From positions 1 through 37,793 of the IMG/VR virus record IMGVR_UViG_3300032322_002209: a stretch of 37,793 nucleotides of DNA. One strand, written 5' to 3'. This stretch comes from a virus. Positions 22,211 through 30,306 of this stretch are shown here, piece by piece. The notes beneath the pieces were generated by a model. It saw only the letters and a list, made by a program, of their open reading frames with translations. It was not told the origin of the DNA and made no database searches. Position 1 is the stretch's first letter. Each line of letters opens with the position of its first letter. Position numbers and translations under genes: made by a program.

Positions 22211-24160
22211 TCAGGCGCCGTTGTTCTTGTAGAGACCGCGCCAGTCGATTGCCTTGGCGCCGAAATCGAGGCGGCACTTGATCTCCACGCCATCGACATC
22301 GAAGCCGTTCCTCGTCTCGATGTAAGCGCCTTGCTGGCCTTCGAGATAGGCGTATTCGATCGTGTCGATCTGCGCAGGATTGGCTGCGAGGTACCATGCT
22401 CCCGCGCTGACAGCGTCGAGACGTGGCTCGGAGATCGGCGTGATCGTGCGGATCGACTGGGGAACGACGTCGAGCGTCTTCGTCGGCGGAAGGTTCTGCG
22501 CGACGAGCTGCTCAGCCGCGAGTTCAAGAGCCGCCGGCACGATGAGATAACTCGGCCGGATATTGAGCACCGTCTTCTTATCAAGACCCGTCTGCTTGGC
22601 CATCGAGGCGCGACCTTCACCAATCGCCGCAACGCTCAGCGCTGCCCCTGTACCCGCCAGATTCTTGTGGGTCGCATGGAACAGGGTCACGCCATCGGCC
22701 ATCGCGGCGTTGGCGGTGATGATGCCCCAGACCACATCGCTCTCAAGCGTGGCGATAGCCGTGCCGTACATCGCGGGAATGCGCGTGAAGGCGTCGAGGT
22801 CGTCATTGATCAGGACCTGGCGCGTGATCGCAACAACCCGACCATAGGTCTCGATGCGATAGCTTTCCTTCGATTCAGCGATGGTGCCGCGCTTGAACTC
22901 GCCGCCTTCGCTGACCTTGAGCAGCTGCGGCGCCTCACCGATTTGCACACGATGCATCGCCTTGAAGTCGGTTGCCAGAACCTGGCGACAGAAGGGCGTG
23001 AAGGTGCGCGGATAGACGTCGTAAGCCTGGCGCAGTGTCTTGTTGGTGACCGCTGCCAACACTTCGGGGAAGTCCGAAGTCGAATGCAGAGCACGGGTCG
23101 CGATCTCGTCCCGCGACATACCCCGCACATTGACACCAGAGGAAGCGAGAAACTCCCGCGACAGCTCCAGGAGTGTCATCCCGCGATACTCGCGTGCCGG
23201 ATCGCTGAGTGCGAACAGCGTCGGGCTGTAGCGATGCAGGAGCGCATTGGCGACGGCCTCGCGGCGCGTCAGGCGCTCATCGCGTCCGCCAAGGGGTACG
23301 GAAACATGCGGGAAGGTCCGCGACTGTTCAGCCGCGTCCGCGACCTTGTCGAGGATGATGCGCCGCGCCTCGTCGATGGCGACGCCTCGGGTGACAAGGT
23401 CTTCGGCCATGCTGCGCTCCAGGCCCAGACGACCGGCAAGATCATAGATCGTCCCGACCCTTTCCCGTTCGGCGCTCTGCGCCTGCGCGATGATGGCTTT
23501 GGTATCGGGCGCGGGCTCGGCTGCCCGGGTAACGGGTTCGGGCGCCGACTGCGCCGCCGTCGTGGTCACACTGGTCTCGTCCATGAAAATCCTCTCTTTG
23601 GTGGAGGCGTCGTCCCGGTCCACGACGCAGGGGCTCAGCGGGTCAACCGAACGGAAGCCGGCCGCCGGATCGGCCCCGACCGGGACCGCGGAAATCTCGA
23701 ATGGGGTCCAATCAACCGCGCGCCAGACTTCGGGCGCATTGGCGGGTCGACTGACCTCGAAGCGGTGGACCTGGTAGCCGATGGAGACGGCACGCAGATG
23801 GCCCGCTTGGACGTCGGCCCAAATGACACTGACATCCTCGCGCTCGCTGAAGCGCACGCGCGCGACGCCGCGCCCCTGATCGATCCGGGCGGAGCCGGGC
23901 ACGACCGACCCGATGACCGCATCAAGCGTTCGAGTATCGTGGACCTTGAGCAGCGGGCCGCCGGCGTTCAGTCTGTCAAGCCGGACGCTGCCAGGATCCA
24001 TACTGAGCTCTTCGTCGAAAGGCTCGCCGAACAACGGCTGCCTTCGGACCCTCGCGCCCGTCGACCAGACCACTTCGATGGAGCGGTCCTGCTCATCGAT
24101 CGTGGCCGGCAACAGGTCGGCTGCGCGGTGCAGGGCCGGCAGTTCGATGGTGCCATGCAT
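22211..24160 (-). CDS. Fused prohead protease - major capsid protein
   Basis: A 649-residue fusion. Residues 1-165 are an HK97-type prohead protease (S78/U35 fold): LLKVHD with catalytic H74 and LRAVSIGY with S126. A Pro/Ala/Thr-rich linker (about 193-235) and a helical delta-domain-like stretch follow. From about residue 330 the sequence is a major capsid protein of the Mu gpT-like/HK97 fold (RQAYDVYPRTFTPFCRQVL, YLEGQQGAYIETRNGFDVDGVEIK). Fused protease-capsid proteins are known in prophages; self-cleavage would release the shell. The ATG at 24160 follows the portal stop, whose TAA is part of the ribosome site TAAGGA. The protein is one frame with no sign of a frameshift. Confidence 0.92.
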   Translation of the reverse strand: MHGTIELPALHRAADLLPATIDEQDRSIEVVWSTGARVRRQPLFGEPFDEELSMDPGSVRLDRLNAGGPLLKVHDTRTLDAVIGSVVPGSARIDQGRGVARVRFSEREDVSVIWADVQAGHLRAVSIGYQVHRFEVSRPANAPEVWRAVDWTPFEISAVPVGADPAAGFRSVDPLSPCVVDRDDASTKERIFMDETSVTTTAAQSAPEPVTRAAEPAPDTKAIIAQAQSAERERVGTIYDLAGRLGLERSMAEDLVTRGVAIDEARRIILDKVADAAEQSRTFPHVSVPLGGRDERLTRREAVANALLHRYSPTLFALSDPAREYRGMTLLELSREFLASSGVNVRGMSRDEIATRALHSTSDFPEVLAAVTNKTLRQAYDVYPRTFTPFCRQVLATDFKAMHRVQIGEAPQLLKVSEGGEFKRGTIAESKESYRIETYGRVVAITRQVLINDDLDAFTRIPAMYGTAIATLESDVVWGIITANAAMADGVTLFHATHKNLAGTGAALSVAAIGEGRASMAKQTGLDKKTVLNIRPSYLIVPAALELAAEQLVAQNLPPTKTLDVVPQSIRTITPISEPRLDAVSAGAWYLAANPAQIDTIEYAYLEGQQGAYIETRNGFDVDGVEIKCRLDFGAKAIDWRGLYKNNGA

Positions 24161-24170
24161 GTGATTGTCC

Positions 24171-25658
24171 TTAGGTAGAGGTGAAAGCCGGATCGGCTTG
24201 CATCACACCGGTCTTGGTGACGCGGCGCGGATCGCTGTCGAGAACGAGCCCAAGCGCATCTAGCTTGGCGTTCATGGCGGCGATCTCCGCCAGCACCGCG
24301 TCAGGGTTATGGCCTTGCCGGGCGATGGCCTGCGCCAGCGTCATGGTGCCCGAGCGCATGGCGAGAAGATCCGCCATGGCGTCTTTGAGCGGATCGACCG
24401 CCTCGAAGCGCGGTGGCGACCATTCGACCGGAATGCGGGGCTGCGGCAGCTTGCCTGCCGCCCAGGCTTGTTCGGTGAACCAGTCCCAGCTGGGTTGGCA
24501 GAGCATCGGGATGATGATTTGCCATTGCACCGCATCGATCAGACGGCGGAACTCGACGAGCCCAGCGCGAATGGAAGAGTAGTTGACCTGGCTGAGGTCG
24601 CCGGTCAGCAGCTCGTAGGGCATGCGAAAGCCCGCCGCCACGATATGCAGCTGCGCCCGGAGCCATTCCGAGACACCGGCTGTGGTCGCCGGTTGATTGA
24701 AACGAATGTCCTTGCCGCCGCGCGCATAGGCGATGAGGCCAGGCTCGAATTGCTCGACCCGGTTCCCGTCGGCATCGACGACCGACGGTGCAATGCCCTG
24801 TTCGCCTTCATCGGCGCCAAGCACGATTCCAACCACGCAAGCTTCGGTCTTCTTGCGAACGAGCTCTGCCTGCGTCCAGTCGTCGAGATCGCGGAGCGCT
24901 CGCATCACCGGCGTGCCCCAGGGCACCCCACGGACCTGGGTACGCTGCTTCTCATAGAGATGGGCAATGTCGCTCGCCGGGATCGCCAGGCTGTCGAGCC
25001 GGCGCCTTGTGGTCACGACGGTATCGCCAGGGTGCTGCGCATAGAGCCAATAGGCTCGCCGTTGGCCGAGACCGTTGAACTCGACGCCTTGCACGATCCG
25101 CCCGCCATCGACGAGATCGCCGTTGCGGCCTGCATCCAGCATGTCGGCCTCGAGGAGCTGCAATTGCAGCGGTACGTCGAGCCCATCACTTGCCCGTCGC
25201 GGTCTGCGCCGGATCAGAACTTCGCCCGCTTCGACCATCTGTCGACAGGCGAGCGTCTGGATCCCCAGGAAGTCGAGCTGCCCGTCAGCATCGCAGCGGG
25301 CCGACCATGCTTCCCAGAGGGCCGTTGCCTGCGCGTCGAGCTTGTCGTTGCCGCTCGCAGCACGGGCAATGATCCCCGAGCCGATGATGTTGTTCACGAG
25401 AACCGACACCGCTTTCGCGGCGTGCGGGTTGTTCCGCACCAGGTCGCGCATGCGATCCCGGAGCAGTGCGCCGGCGGTCCCGATCTCGCTATCAGCGGAT
25501 GTGCCGGCACTCCGCCAGCCATCGGTCCGTCGTCCATTGGCCGCGCCATCATAGCCCCGGACCAGGGCATCGAGGCTGTCGCGCGCCTGGACCCGTCTGA
25601 GCGCCGTGCGTGGCGCGACCGAGCCGATGGCGCGATCAAGCCAGGTCACGCGGCCCAT
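24171..25658 (-). CDS. Portal protein (lambda gpB family)
   Basis: A 495-residue protein of the lambda portal family: RDRMRDLVRNNPHAAKAVSVLVNNIIGSG near the N-terminus is cited by its end NNPHAAKAVSVLVNNIIGSG (residues about 74-93), followed by DGQLDFLGIQTLACRQMVEAGEVL and, later, VNYSSIRAGLVEFRR and the ending GHNPDAVLAEIAA. It forms the dodecameric ring at one head vertex through which DNA passes. The ATG at 25658 overlaps the gpW-like stop (TGATG). It is followed by the protease-capsid fusion, the lambda order without a separate gpC protease. Confidence 0.95.
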   Translation of the reverse strand: MGRVTWLDRAIGSVAPRTALRRVQARDSLDALVRGYDGAANGRRTDGWRSAGTSADSEIGTAGALLRDRMRDLVRNNPHAAKAVSVLVNNIIGSGIIARAASGNDKLDAQATALWEAWSARCDADGQLDFLGIQTLACRQMVEAGEVLIRRRPRRASDGLDVPLQLQLLEADMLDAGRNGDLVDGGRIVQGVEFNGLGQRRAYWLYAQHPGDTVVTTRRRLDSLAIPASDIAHLYEKQRTQVRGVPWGTPVMRALRDLDDWTQAELVRKKTEACVVGIVLGADEGEQGIAPSVVDADGNRVEQFEPGLIAYARGGKDIRFNQPATTAGVSEWLRAQLHIVAAGFRMPYELLTGDLSQVNYSSIRAGLVEFRRLIDAVQWQIIIPMLCQPSWDWFTEQAWAAGKLPQPRIPVEWSPPRFEAVDPLKDAMADLLAMRSGTMTLAQAIARQGHNPDAVLAEIAAMNAKLDALGLVLDSDPRRVTKTGVMQADPAFTST

Positions 25659-25867
25659 CAGCGATCCCCGCTTGCAAAACCGGCAAAGCCGGCCACGGGA
25701 GCGCGTTCGACCCCATTCCCGACCAATTCGCGCTCGATCGTGCGGATCCGCGACAGGAGGTCGGCGGCAGATCCGTATTCGACGGTCTTGCCCTCGTAGC
25801 TGACCCGCAGCGTGCCGGAGGCATAGGCGCGCCGCAGGGCATCGAGTTCAGTGGTCGTCCAGCTCAT
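25658..25867 (-). CDS. Head-tail joining protein gpW-like
   Basis: A 69-residue protein from the ATG at 25867, which overlaps the terminase stop (ATGA); an ATG three codons upstream exists. The sequence (MSWTTTELDALRRAYASGTL...VSYEGKTVEYGSAADLLSRI) matches the gpW family, in lambda the first connector added to the packaged head. The location between large terminase and portal is the same as in lambda. Confidence 0.9.
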   Translation of the reverse strand: MSWTTTELDALRRAYASGTLRVSYEGKTVEYGSAADLLSRIRTIERELVGNGVERAPVAGFAGFASGDR

Positions 25868-27906
25868 CGCAGCCATCCTTTGTCGACGCCCGAGAGCCAG
25901 TCAGACCGGCGCTTGCCACCCATGGAGGGCGCACGCGCCAGCACACCGGCTGCGATCGATGCGTCGGGTTTCACATCCATCATCTGTTTGGGCATGGGCC
26001 CGACCTGATCCTCCAGGTCGCGCCATTTCTCGTCTGTCCAGCGATCGGCGCCCGCGATCCATGCCGCTGCGCGCGCATAGACCCGGCAGTCGAGCACCTC
26101 GTTGCGTTCCCTAAGCTTCTGCCATTCGAGCTTCTGAAACCCGCGACGGGTCTTCACGCTGATCAGCTGTTCCGCGACGAGCTGCTTAACCCATTCCGCC
26201 TCAAGTCCGCGCGGCAAGTGCACATATCCGGCCGGATGGCGCGCGCCTGCGAGAATGTCCTCATCAGTCGGCCGCACAAGGCGCAGATAGCGATAGGTCT
26301 CGCTCTTGAAGGTGGCGACCGCGACGGTCCAGAGCCGGGCGCCACGGCGCAGTCTTTTGCCCGCTTCCGTCACATCCACAAAGCTTGGACCGACGACAGG
26401 CGCGGCGCGATTGAAACCTTCCACGCCTTTGAGCGGCGCCACCTGTCCGTGTCCCATGGCGCGCGCCCAGGAATAGACGGCAGACGCCTCGTAGCCCGTG
26501 TCGATCCCGAGTTTGGCGAGGCCAAGCCTTGCGCCATGCGCGTGAGGCCAAGTTCGCTCCAAGAGGCTAGCCAATTCCGACCAGCATTCTGGGTTATCGG
26601 GTCCGCCATCGATGACGATGTGATCGACGAGCCAACTCGTCAGATCCCGTCCCCAAGCCCAGATCGAAACCTCGATCCGGTCTTTCTGCACGTCGGCGCC
26701 GGCGGTGAGAAACAAGCCGCCACTCGGCACAGTGCCAATCTGCCAATCCTCGCGGCGCTCATAAAGCCGCTGCCAGTCGGGCGCGTCTCCGGTCTCGATC
26801 CAGGTCTCGCCCAGAACGCTGTTCTTGAAGCTGCGCTTGGCTTCGTCGCTCGACTGCGAGGTTTCCCACATGCGGGCGATCATCGCCCAGCTCATCCAGC
26901 CGACCGGCGAATAGAGCGCCGAGAGGTGGAACCCAATCGTACCCGGATCCGTCGCCTCAGCGGTCGCACGCCATTCGCCGTCTTCGAGCATCGCGATCTT
27001 GTGATGCTCTTCGATCGGCGTATCACAGGCGTCGCAGATGTAGTGCGCCGTCTCCGGCTTGCCCTTGTCCCAGCGGAGTCTCTCGAAACGCAGCCACTGC
27101 CGATGTTGGCAATGCGGGCATGGCACGAAGAAACGCTGTTGATCGGACGCCTCGAATTCGCGCTCGATCCGAGACACGCCATGAATCGTCGGCGTCGAAG
27201 CGAGAAACACTTTCGATCGCCACGAGAAGGTCCTGGTGCGCGCCTCAGCCAGCGCAACCGGATCGCCTTCTTCATCAGCCGAGGGCGGATAGGCGTCCAC
27301 CTCGTCGAGAAACAAATAGCGCGCCGGCATCGAGCGCAGGCCCACGGCGCTGTTCGCGCCGGTGATGACCAAAAGACCCGCCGGGAATTCCTTCGACAGC
27401 ACGGTGTTGCCGGCGTCACGCGCGCGGGACGGTTTCACCCGTTCGCGTAAGCTCGGGCTTTCGGCGATCAGCGGCTCGATGCGTTGACGCGAGAACCGCT
27501 TGGCAAGCTCTACAGTCGGCTGCACCGAGAGCATCGGCCCCGGTGCGTGATGGATGACATAGCCGATCCAGTTGTTTCCTGCTTCCGTCGCGCCGACCTG
27601 CGCCGCCTTCATGAAGACGATGCGCCGCACCGGATGCGACGGCGATAGTGCGTCCATGATCGCACGCATGTAGGGCGTACGATCCGTTCTGTAGCGCCCG
27701 GGCTCGGCCGAAGCACGTGGGCTCAAAAAGCGATGGCGGTCAGCCCATTCCGAAACCGTGAGAAGTGGATCGGGCGTGAGCCCCTCGCGCCAGGATCTCC
27801 AGAGCTCATCGGCGCCTTCGAAGGCGAAAGCCTCAACGAACCGAAGGTCCGCGTCAGCGAAATTCGGGTCGGATCTCGGCAAGCTCGGCGAGATGGGCGC
27901 GGACAT
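25864..27906 (-). CDS. terL: Terminase large subunit (lambda gpA family)
   Basis: A 680-residue packaging ATPase-nuclease. The Walker A-like motif is KAAQVGATE (residues 100-108) and Walker B is LFLDEVDAYP (198-207). A zinc-binding-like set C263, C266, C291, C294 (CPHC...CDAC) follows, then the nuclease domain starting near TAGADVQKDRIEVS. These are features of the gpA/TerL group of lambda-type phages, which cut at cos sites. The ATG at 27906 lies inside the end of the small subunit gene (overlap 53 bases). The large and small subunits act with the portal to fill the head. A cos site may lie upstream of terS but cannot be identified by eye. Confidence 0.96.
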   Translation of the reverse strand: MSAPISPSLPRSDPNFADADLRFVEAFAFEGADELWRSWREGLTPDPLLTVSEWADRHRFLSPRASAEPGRYRTDRTPYMRAIMDALSPSHPVRRIVFMKAAQVGATEAGNNWIGYVIHHAPGPMLSVQPTVELAKRFSRQRIEPLIAESPSLRERVKPSRARDAGNTVLSKEFPAGLLVITGANSAVGLRSMPARYLFLDEVDAYPPSADEEGDPVALAEARTRTFSWRSKVFLASTPTIHGVSRIEREFEASDQQRFFVPCPHCQHRQWLRFERLRWDKGKPETAHYICDACDTPIEEHHKIAMLEDGEWRATAEATDPGTIGFHLSALYSPVGWMSWAMIARMWETSQSSDEAKRSFKNSVLGETWIETGDAPDWQRLYERREDWQIGTVPSGGLFLTAGADVQKDRIEVSIWAWGRDLTSWLVDHIVIDGGPDNPECWSELASLLERTWPHAHGARLGLAKLGIDTGYEASAVYSWARAMGHGQVAPLKGVEGFNRAAPVVGPSFVDVTEAGKRLRRGARLWTVAVATFKSETYRYLRLVRPTDEDILAGARHPAGYVHLPRGLEAEWVKQLVAEQLISVKTRRGFQKLEWQKLRERNEVLDCRVYARAAAWIAGADRWTDEKWRDLEDQVGPMPKQMMDVKPDASIAAGVLARAPSMGGKRRSDWLSGVDKGWLR

Positions 27907-28417
27907 GCGTCTCCAGAACCTTTTGCATCGGATGCGCCTCGACGCCGAGTTCGGCCGCCATCAGGGCTGCGATGCGCGCGGGCCAATTCACCCATGTGTC
28001 GCGCTCCTCGCGCGCGAGGCGGAACACCAGCGCCGTCGCCCGTGACCGGTCGACCACCTCGTTCTTCATTTTCTGAAGCCTGAGGCGGCGCTCCTGCGCC
28101 TTCAGCACCTCATTGGCGGTCTTGGCCTGCAGGAAGGTCGTCCCGCCACCGTTGGACGGGGTCGCGATGCCATTCTCCCGCAGCGTGTCACCAACCGCCG
28201 AGAGGGCGGCATCCGGGACAGGCCTCAGCTTCGTGGCGCTCGGCGTAGACCGCTGCTTCGACGGGTCCGTCATGGCGGCGCGGCGCGCATCACTGGCCGC
28301 CGCGTCGATCGAGCCGTCTGGTAGCAGAACAAGCCGGCCTGCGAGCCTGGCCTTCTGGATCGCGCCACGCGACAGCCCGACATGGGCCGCGTATTGGCGC
28401 TCGCTCATGCCCTTCAT
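27854..28417 (-). CDS. terS: Terminase small subunit-like DNA-binding protein (Nu1-like)
   Basis: A 187-residue protein beginning MKGMSERQYAAHVGLSRGAIQKARLAGRLVLLPDGSID, quoted here in part: RQYAAHVGLSRGAIQKARL (about 7-25) is an excisionase/Nu1-type winged-helix motif. A disordered Pro/Ser/Thr segment (50-70) and a long helical part (KAQERRLRLQKMKNEVVDRS) follow. Proteins like this in lambda-type phages recognise cos DNA and load the large subunit. It overlaps the terL start. Fifteen bases upstream the parDE module ends. Confidence 0.85.
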   Translation of the reverse strand: MKGMSERQYAAHVGLSRGAIQKARLAGRLVLLPDGSIDAAASDARRAAMTDPSKQRSTPSATKLRPVPDAALSAVGDTLRENGIATPSNGGGTTFLQAKTANEVLKAQERRLRLQKMKNEVVDRSRATALVFRLAREERDTWVNWPARIAALMAAELGVEAHPMQKVLETHVRAHLAELAEIRPEFR

Positions 28418-28432
28418 GGATAGGTCCTGACG

Positions 28433-28762
28433 TCAGGTGACGTCCGGATCCTTCATCCAGGCAGGGATGTCGCGCTCGGCATGGAGCACGCGCCAGACGT
28501 CGATGTGGGTCTCGCGCTCGATGTAGAACACGAGATAGGGATAGCGCTTCAGCGGCCAGAACTTGAGGCCCTGCAAATCGAGCTCATGGGCATAGCGGCT
28601 GGAGCCGCTTGCAGGGTGCCGACCGACATGCTGGTAGGCTCGCTCCAAAGCGTCGACGAACCCCAAGGCGACGGCTTCACCGCCTTGGTCGAGATAGTGG
28701 TCGAGCGCCTCTTCGATGTCCCGGTTGGCAAGCTCGCGCGGAATGACCGGCTTGGCGGTCAC
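28433..28762 (-). CDS. parE: ParE-family toxin
   Basis: A 109-residue RelE/ParE superfamily protein: ANRDIEEALDHYLDQGGEAVA (about 11-31), then ALERAYQHVGRHPASGSSRYAHELDL, WPLKRYPYLVFYIERETHIDVWRVLHAERDIP at the end (here given only by VFYIERETHIDVWRVLHAER, 77-96). The RVLHAxRDI ending is the ParE hallmark. Known ParE toxins poison DNA gyrase. The ATG at 28762 overlaps the parD stop (ATGA), giving the usual antitoxin-first order. It may stabilise the prophage. It ends 15 bases before the small terminase gene. Confidence 0.92.
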   Translation of the reverse strand: MTAKPVIPRELANRDIEEALDHYLDQGGEAVALGFVDALERAYQHVGRHPASGSSRYAHELDLQGLKFWPLKRYPYLVFYIERETHIDVWRVLHAERDIPAWMKDPDVT

Positions 28763-28998
28763 GTCGCTCGATTGCTGCGGACCCTGGCGCGCAGACCCTC
28801 GAAATAGCCGTCATCTGCCGTTGCAGCCGGCGCCGACTGGGCGCCTTGCAGCAGCAAGCCGCGCAGACGCTGACGATCGACGTCCTTGCGAATGAGCTCG
28901 CGCACATATTCGCTGCTCGTCCCAAAGCCGCGCGTCGTCACCTGCTCGTCCACGAAGGACTTGAGCGATTCCGGCAGGGAAATGTTCATCGTGCTCAT
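28759..28998 (-). CDS. parD: ParD-family antitoxin
   Basis: A 79-residue ribbon-helix-helix protein from the ATG at 28998 (MSTMNISLPESLKSFVDEQV...); a second ATG at 28989 is just as plausible because relatives start MNISLPE. NISLPESLKSFV forms the DNA-binding strand, RGFGTSSEYVRELIRKD the helices, and the Ala-rich C-terminus (GAQSAPAATADDGYFEGLRAR) should bind ParE. The open frame to 29088 covers the promoter and is not used. It should repress its own promoter just upstream. Confidence 0.92.
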   Translation of the reverse strand: MSTMNISLPESLKSFVDEQVTTRGFGTSSEYVRELIRKDVDRQRLRGLLLQGAQSAPAATADDGYFEGLRARVRSNRAT

Positions 28999-29004
28999 GC
29001 TGGC

Positions 29005-29033
29005 AAGATAGGCGCTTTGGCAAAATTTGGCAA
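29005..29033 (-). promoter_or_regulatory. Promoter of parDE with direct repeats
   Basis: In the gene's sense TTGCCA (29033-29028), a 17-base spacer, then TATCTT (29010-29005), close to sigma-70 consensus. TTGCCA occurs three times at short intervals (29033, 29022 and 29006 as left ends, approximately), possible ParD sites. The expected transcript start is at or next to the ATG at 28998, so the mRNA would be leaderless from that start or have a leader of about 9 bases if the ATG at 28989 is used. Confidence 0.6.
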
Positions 29034-29167
29034 GGCCGAACACCCGGGCGACCACTGCCATTCGGGCTGTTGGCAGCCAAAAAAGCAATGAAATGATGTG
29101 CTTATCGCCTTGCTAGGTGCGTCGATCAGAGCCTGTATGGAGCCACAATCAAGCGCAGGAGAGCGCC

Positions 29168-29389
29168 ATGACCAAGACCGCCGCCAAGCAGACCGCCCTC
29201 GAAGCATTCATCGCCAGGAAGGCCGAAATCGACGCAGCGCTCGCACGCCTGCAGGCGCTCAGCGACGACCACTTCGACTACGACCCCGAGGAGATCCATT
29301 GGGGACATGTCGGAACCCTTGCCCATTACGCAGAGCTGCTGAAGCGCATCACCGACAGCGCCTTCAAGGAAGGCGAATACGCCGACTGA
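29168..29389 (+). CDS. Small conserved-type hypothetical protein
   Basis: A 73-residue acidic helical protein (MTKTAAKQTALEAFIARKAE...), from the ATG at 29168 with a GGAGAG ribosome site 6 bases before it; the open extension to 29117 lacks one. The ending (DYDPEEIHWGHVGTLAHYAELLKRIT) is distinctive and I believe occurs in small proteins beside DUF2924/DUF3489 genes in alphaproteobacteria, but I cannot name a family. It lies on the plus strand, opposite to the phage transcript, followed by the DUF3489-like gene. No function is proposed. Confidence 0.75.
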   Translation: MTKTAAKQTALEAFIARKAEIDAALARLQALSDDHFDYDPEEIHWGHVGTLAHYAELLKRITDSAFKEGEYAD

Positions 29390-29410
29390 CGAGCGCCCAG
29401 CGCGCTCACG

Positions 29411-29436
29411 GCCCCGACCGGCATCGCCGGCGGGGC
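29411..29436 (+). other. Strong hairpin between the two plus-strand genes
   Basis: GCCCCG-A-CCGGC, loop ATC, GCCGG-CGGGGC: an 11-bp stem with one bulged A. It lies in the 107-base gap between the small gene and the DUF3489-like gene. There is no T-run after it, so it is not a classical terminator; it may stabilise mRNA or reduce read-through. Confidence 0.55.
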
Positions 29437-29496
29437 TTGGGGTCCTAGCAGCGCCGCGATGGTCGCGGACGCCGCCCAGACCAAAAGGATCCCACC

Positions 29497-30036
29497 ATGA
29501 AGCTTTCCGAAACGCAGCTCGTCATTCTCACCGCCGCTGCCCAGCGCGCGAACTTGCTCGCGCTACCCTTGCCGCAGAACCTCAAGGGCGGCGCGGCGCA
29601 AAAAGTTGTTTCTTCGCTGCTCAAGCAGGGCTTGCTCGAAGAAGTCGACGCTGACCCGCGTATTGGCGAACCGGTCTGGCGCAAAACCGGCGACGGCCAT
29701 GGCGTCACGCTCGCAATCACCGAGCAAGGGCTGACCGCCATTGGCATCGAGCCGGAGAACGCCCACATCGCGGCTGGCGAGGAACCCAAGCCGCACACGG
29801 CCCCTGAGATTGACCGCACAGCCAAAACGCGCACGCGCGCAGACAGCAAGCAGGCCAAGCTCATCGAAATGCTCCGGCGTCCCGAAGGCGCCAGCATCGA
29901 GGAGATCGTCGCAGCATTCGACTGGCAGGCGCACACGGTGCGCGGCGCGATTGCCGGCGCTCTCAAGAAGAAGCTGGGTCTTGAAGTGACCTCGGAGAAA
30001 ATCGACGGCCGGGGGCGGGTCTACAGGATCGTATGA
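29497..30036 (+). CDS. DUF3489-family protein
   Basis: A 179-residue protein with the start KLSETQLVILTAAAQRANLLALPLP, cited here as LSETQLVILTAAAQR, and a C-terminal winged-helix-like half (QAKLIEMLRRPEGASIEEIV, WQAHTVRGAIAGALKKKLGL, residues about 120-160). Both parts match DUF3489 as I recall it, a family of alphaproteobacterial islands and prophages usually near DUF2924 genes and recombinases. A lysine/arginine-rich linker joins two small domains that look DNA-binding. The role is unknown; a regulator is possible. The ATG at 29497 has a purine-rich stretch (AAAAGGATCCCACC) before it. It is convergent with the DUF7220-like gene, 27 bases away. Confidence 0.82.
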   Translation: MKLSETQLVILTAAAQRANLLALPLPQNLKGGAAQKVVSSLLKQGLLEEVDADPRIGEPVWRKTGDGHGVTLAITEQGLTAIGIEPENAHIAAGEEPKPHTAPEIDRTAKTRTRADSKQAKLIEMLRRPEGASIEEIVAAFDWQAHTVRGAIAGALKKKLGLEVTSEKIDGRGRVYRIV

Positions 30037-30063
30037 CGCATCAACGAGAAGCGCCGTCTGGCA

Positions 30064-30306
30064 TCAAAGCTTGGCGGCGCTTCTTCGTTCAGACCTCACC
30101 CGCAATTCCTCGAACACGCGGCGCAACGTGAACGACCTTGCGATCGAGACGATGGTGAACACCGCGCCCATCACGAGATTGTCGGCAAGCGACACGTGGA
30201 GCCCGAAAAACGGAAAGACTGCGATCTGGGTCAGCACGGCGATGCCGTAGCCGACAGCGACGTTGGCAAGCGACTCCACCAGCGACATGTGTCGAGACTG
30301 CTTCAT
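30064..30306 (-). CDS. DUF7220-like small membrane protein
   Basis: An 80-residue protein (or 74 from the second ATG) with two transmembrane segments: NVAVGYGIAVLTQIAVFPFFG (about 15-35) and LVMGAVFTIVSIARSF (about 44-59), then a basic tail. The sequence MSLVESLANVAVGYGIAVL is one I associate with DUF7220, short inner-membrane proteins found in alphaproteobacterial prophages, frequently next to a ParB-methyltransferase as here. The ATG at 30306 overlaps that gene's stop (ATGA). Its function is not known; a holin-like activity is possible but the lysis genes are 29 kb away. Confidence 0.78.
   Translation of the reverse strand: MKQSRHMSLVESLANVAVGYGIAVLTQIAVFPFFGLHVSLADNLVMGAVFTIVSIARSFTLRRVFEELRVRSERRSAAKL

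Noticed and set aside
22331-24178. 615-codon open frame on the plus strand
   Set aside because: It is antisense to the protease-capsid fusion, whose motifs are certain. It is a shadow of codon bias.
24309-27450. Two long plus-strand open frames opposite portal and large terminase
   Set aside because: The portal and terminase readings have catalytic and structural motifs; the antisense products show none.
28426-28437. Perfect 12-bp palindrome CCTGACGTCAGG between parE and the small terminase gene
   Set aside because: Several palindromes of this length are expected by chance in a window this size, and it overlaps the parE stop. No promoter is evident next to it.
29411-29436. Intrinsic terminator
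   Set aside because: The hairpin is strong but no T-run follows on either strand.
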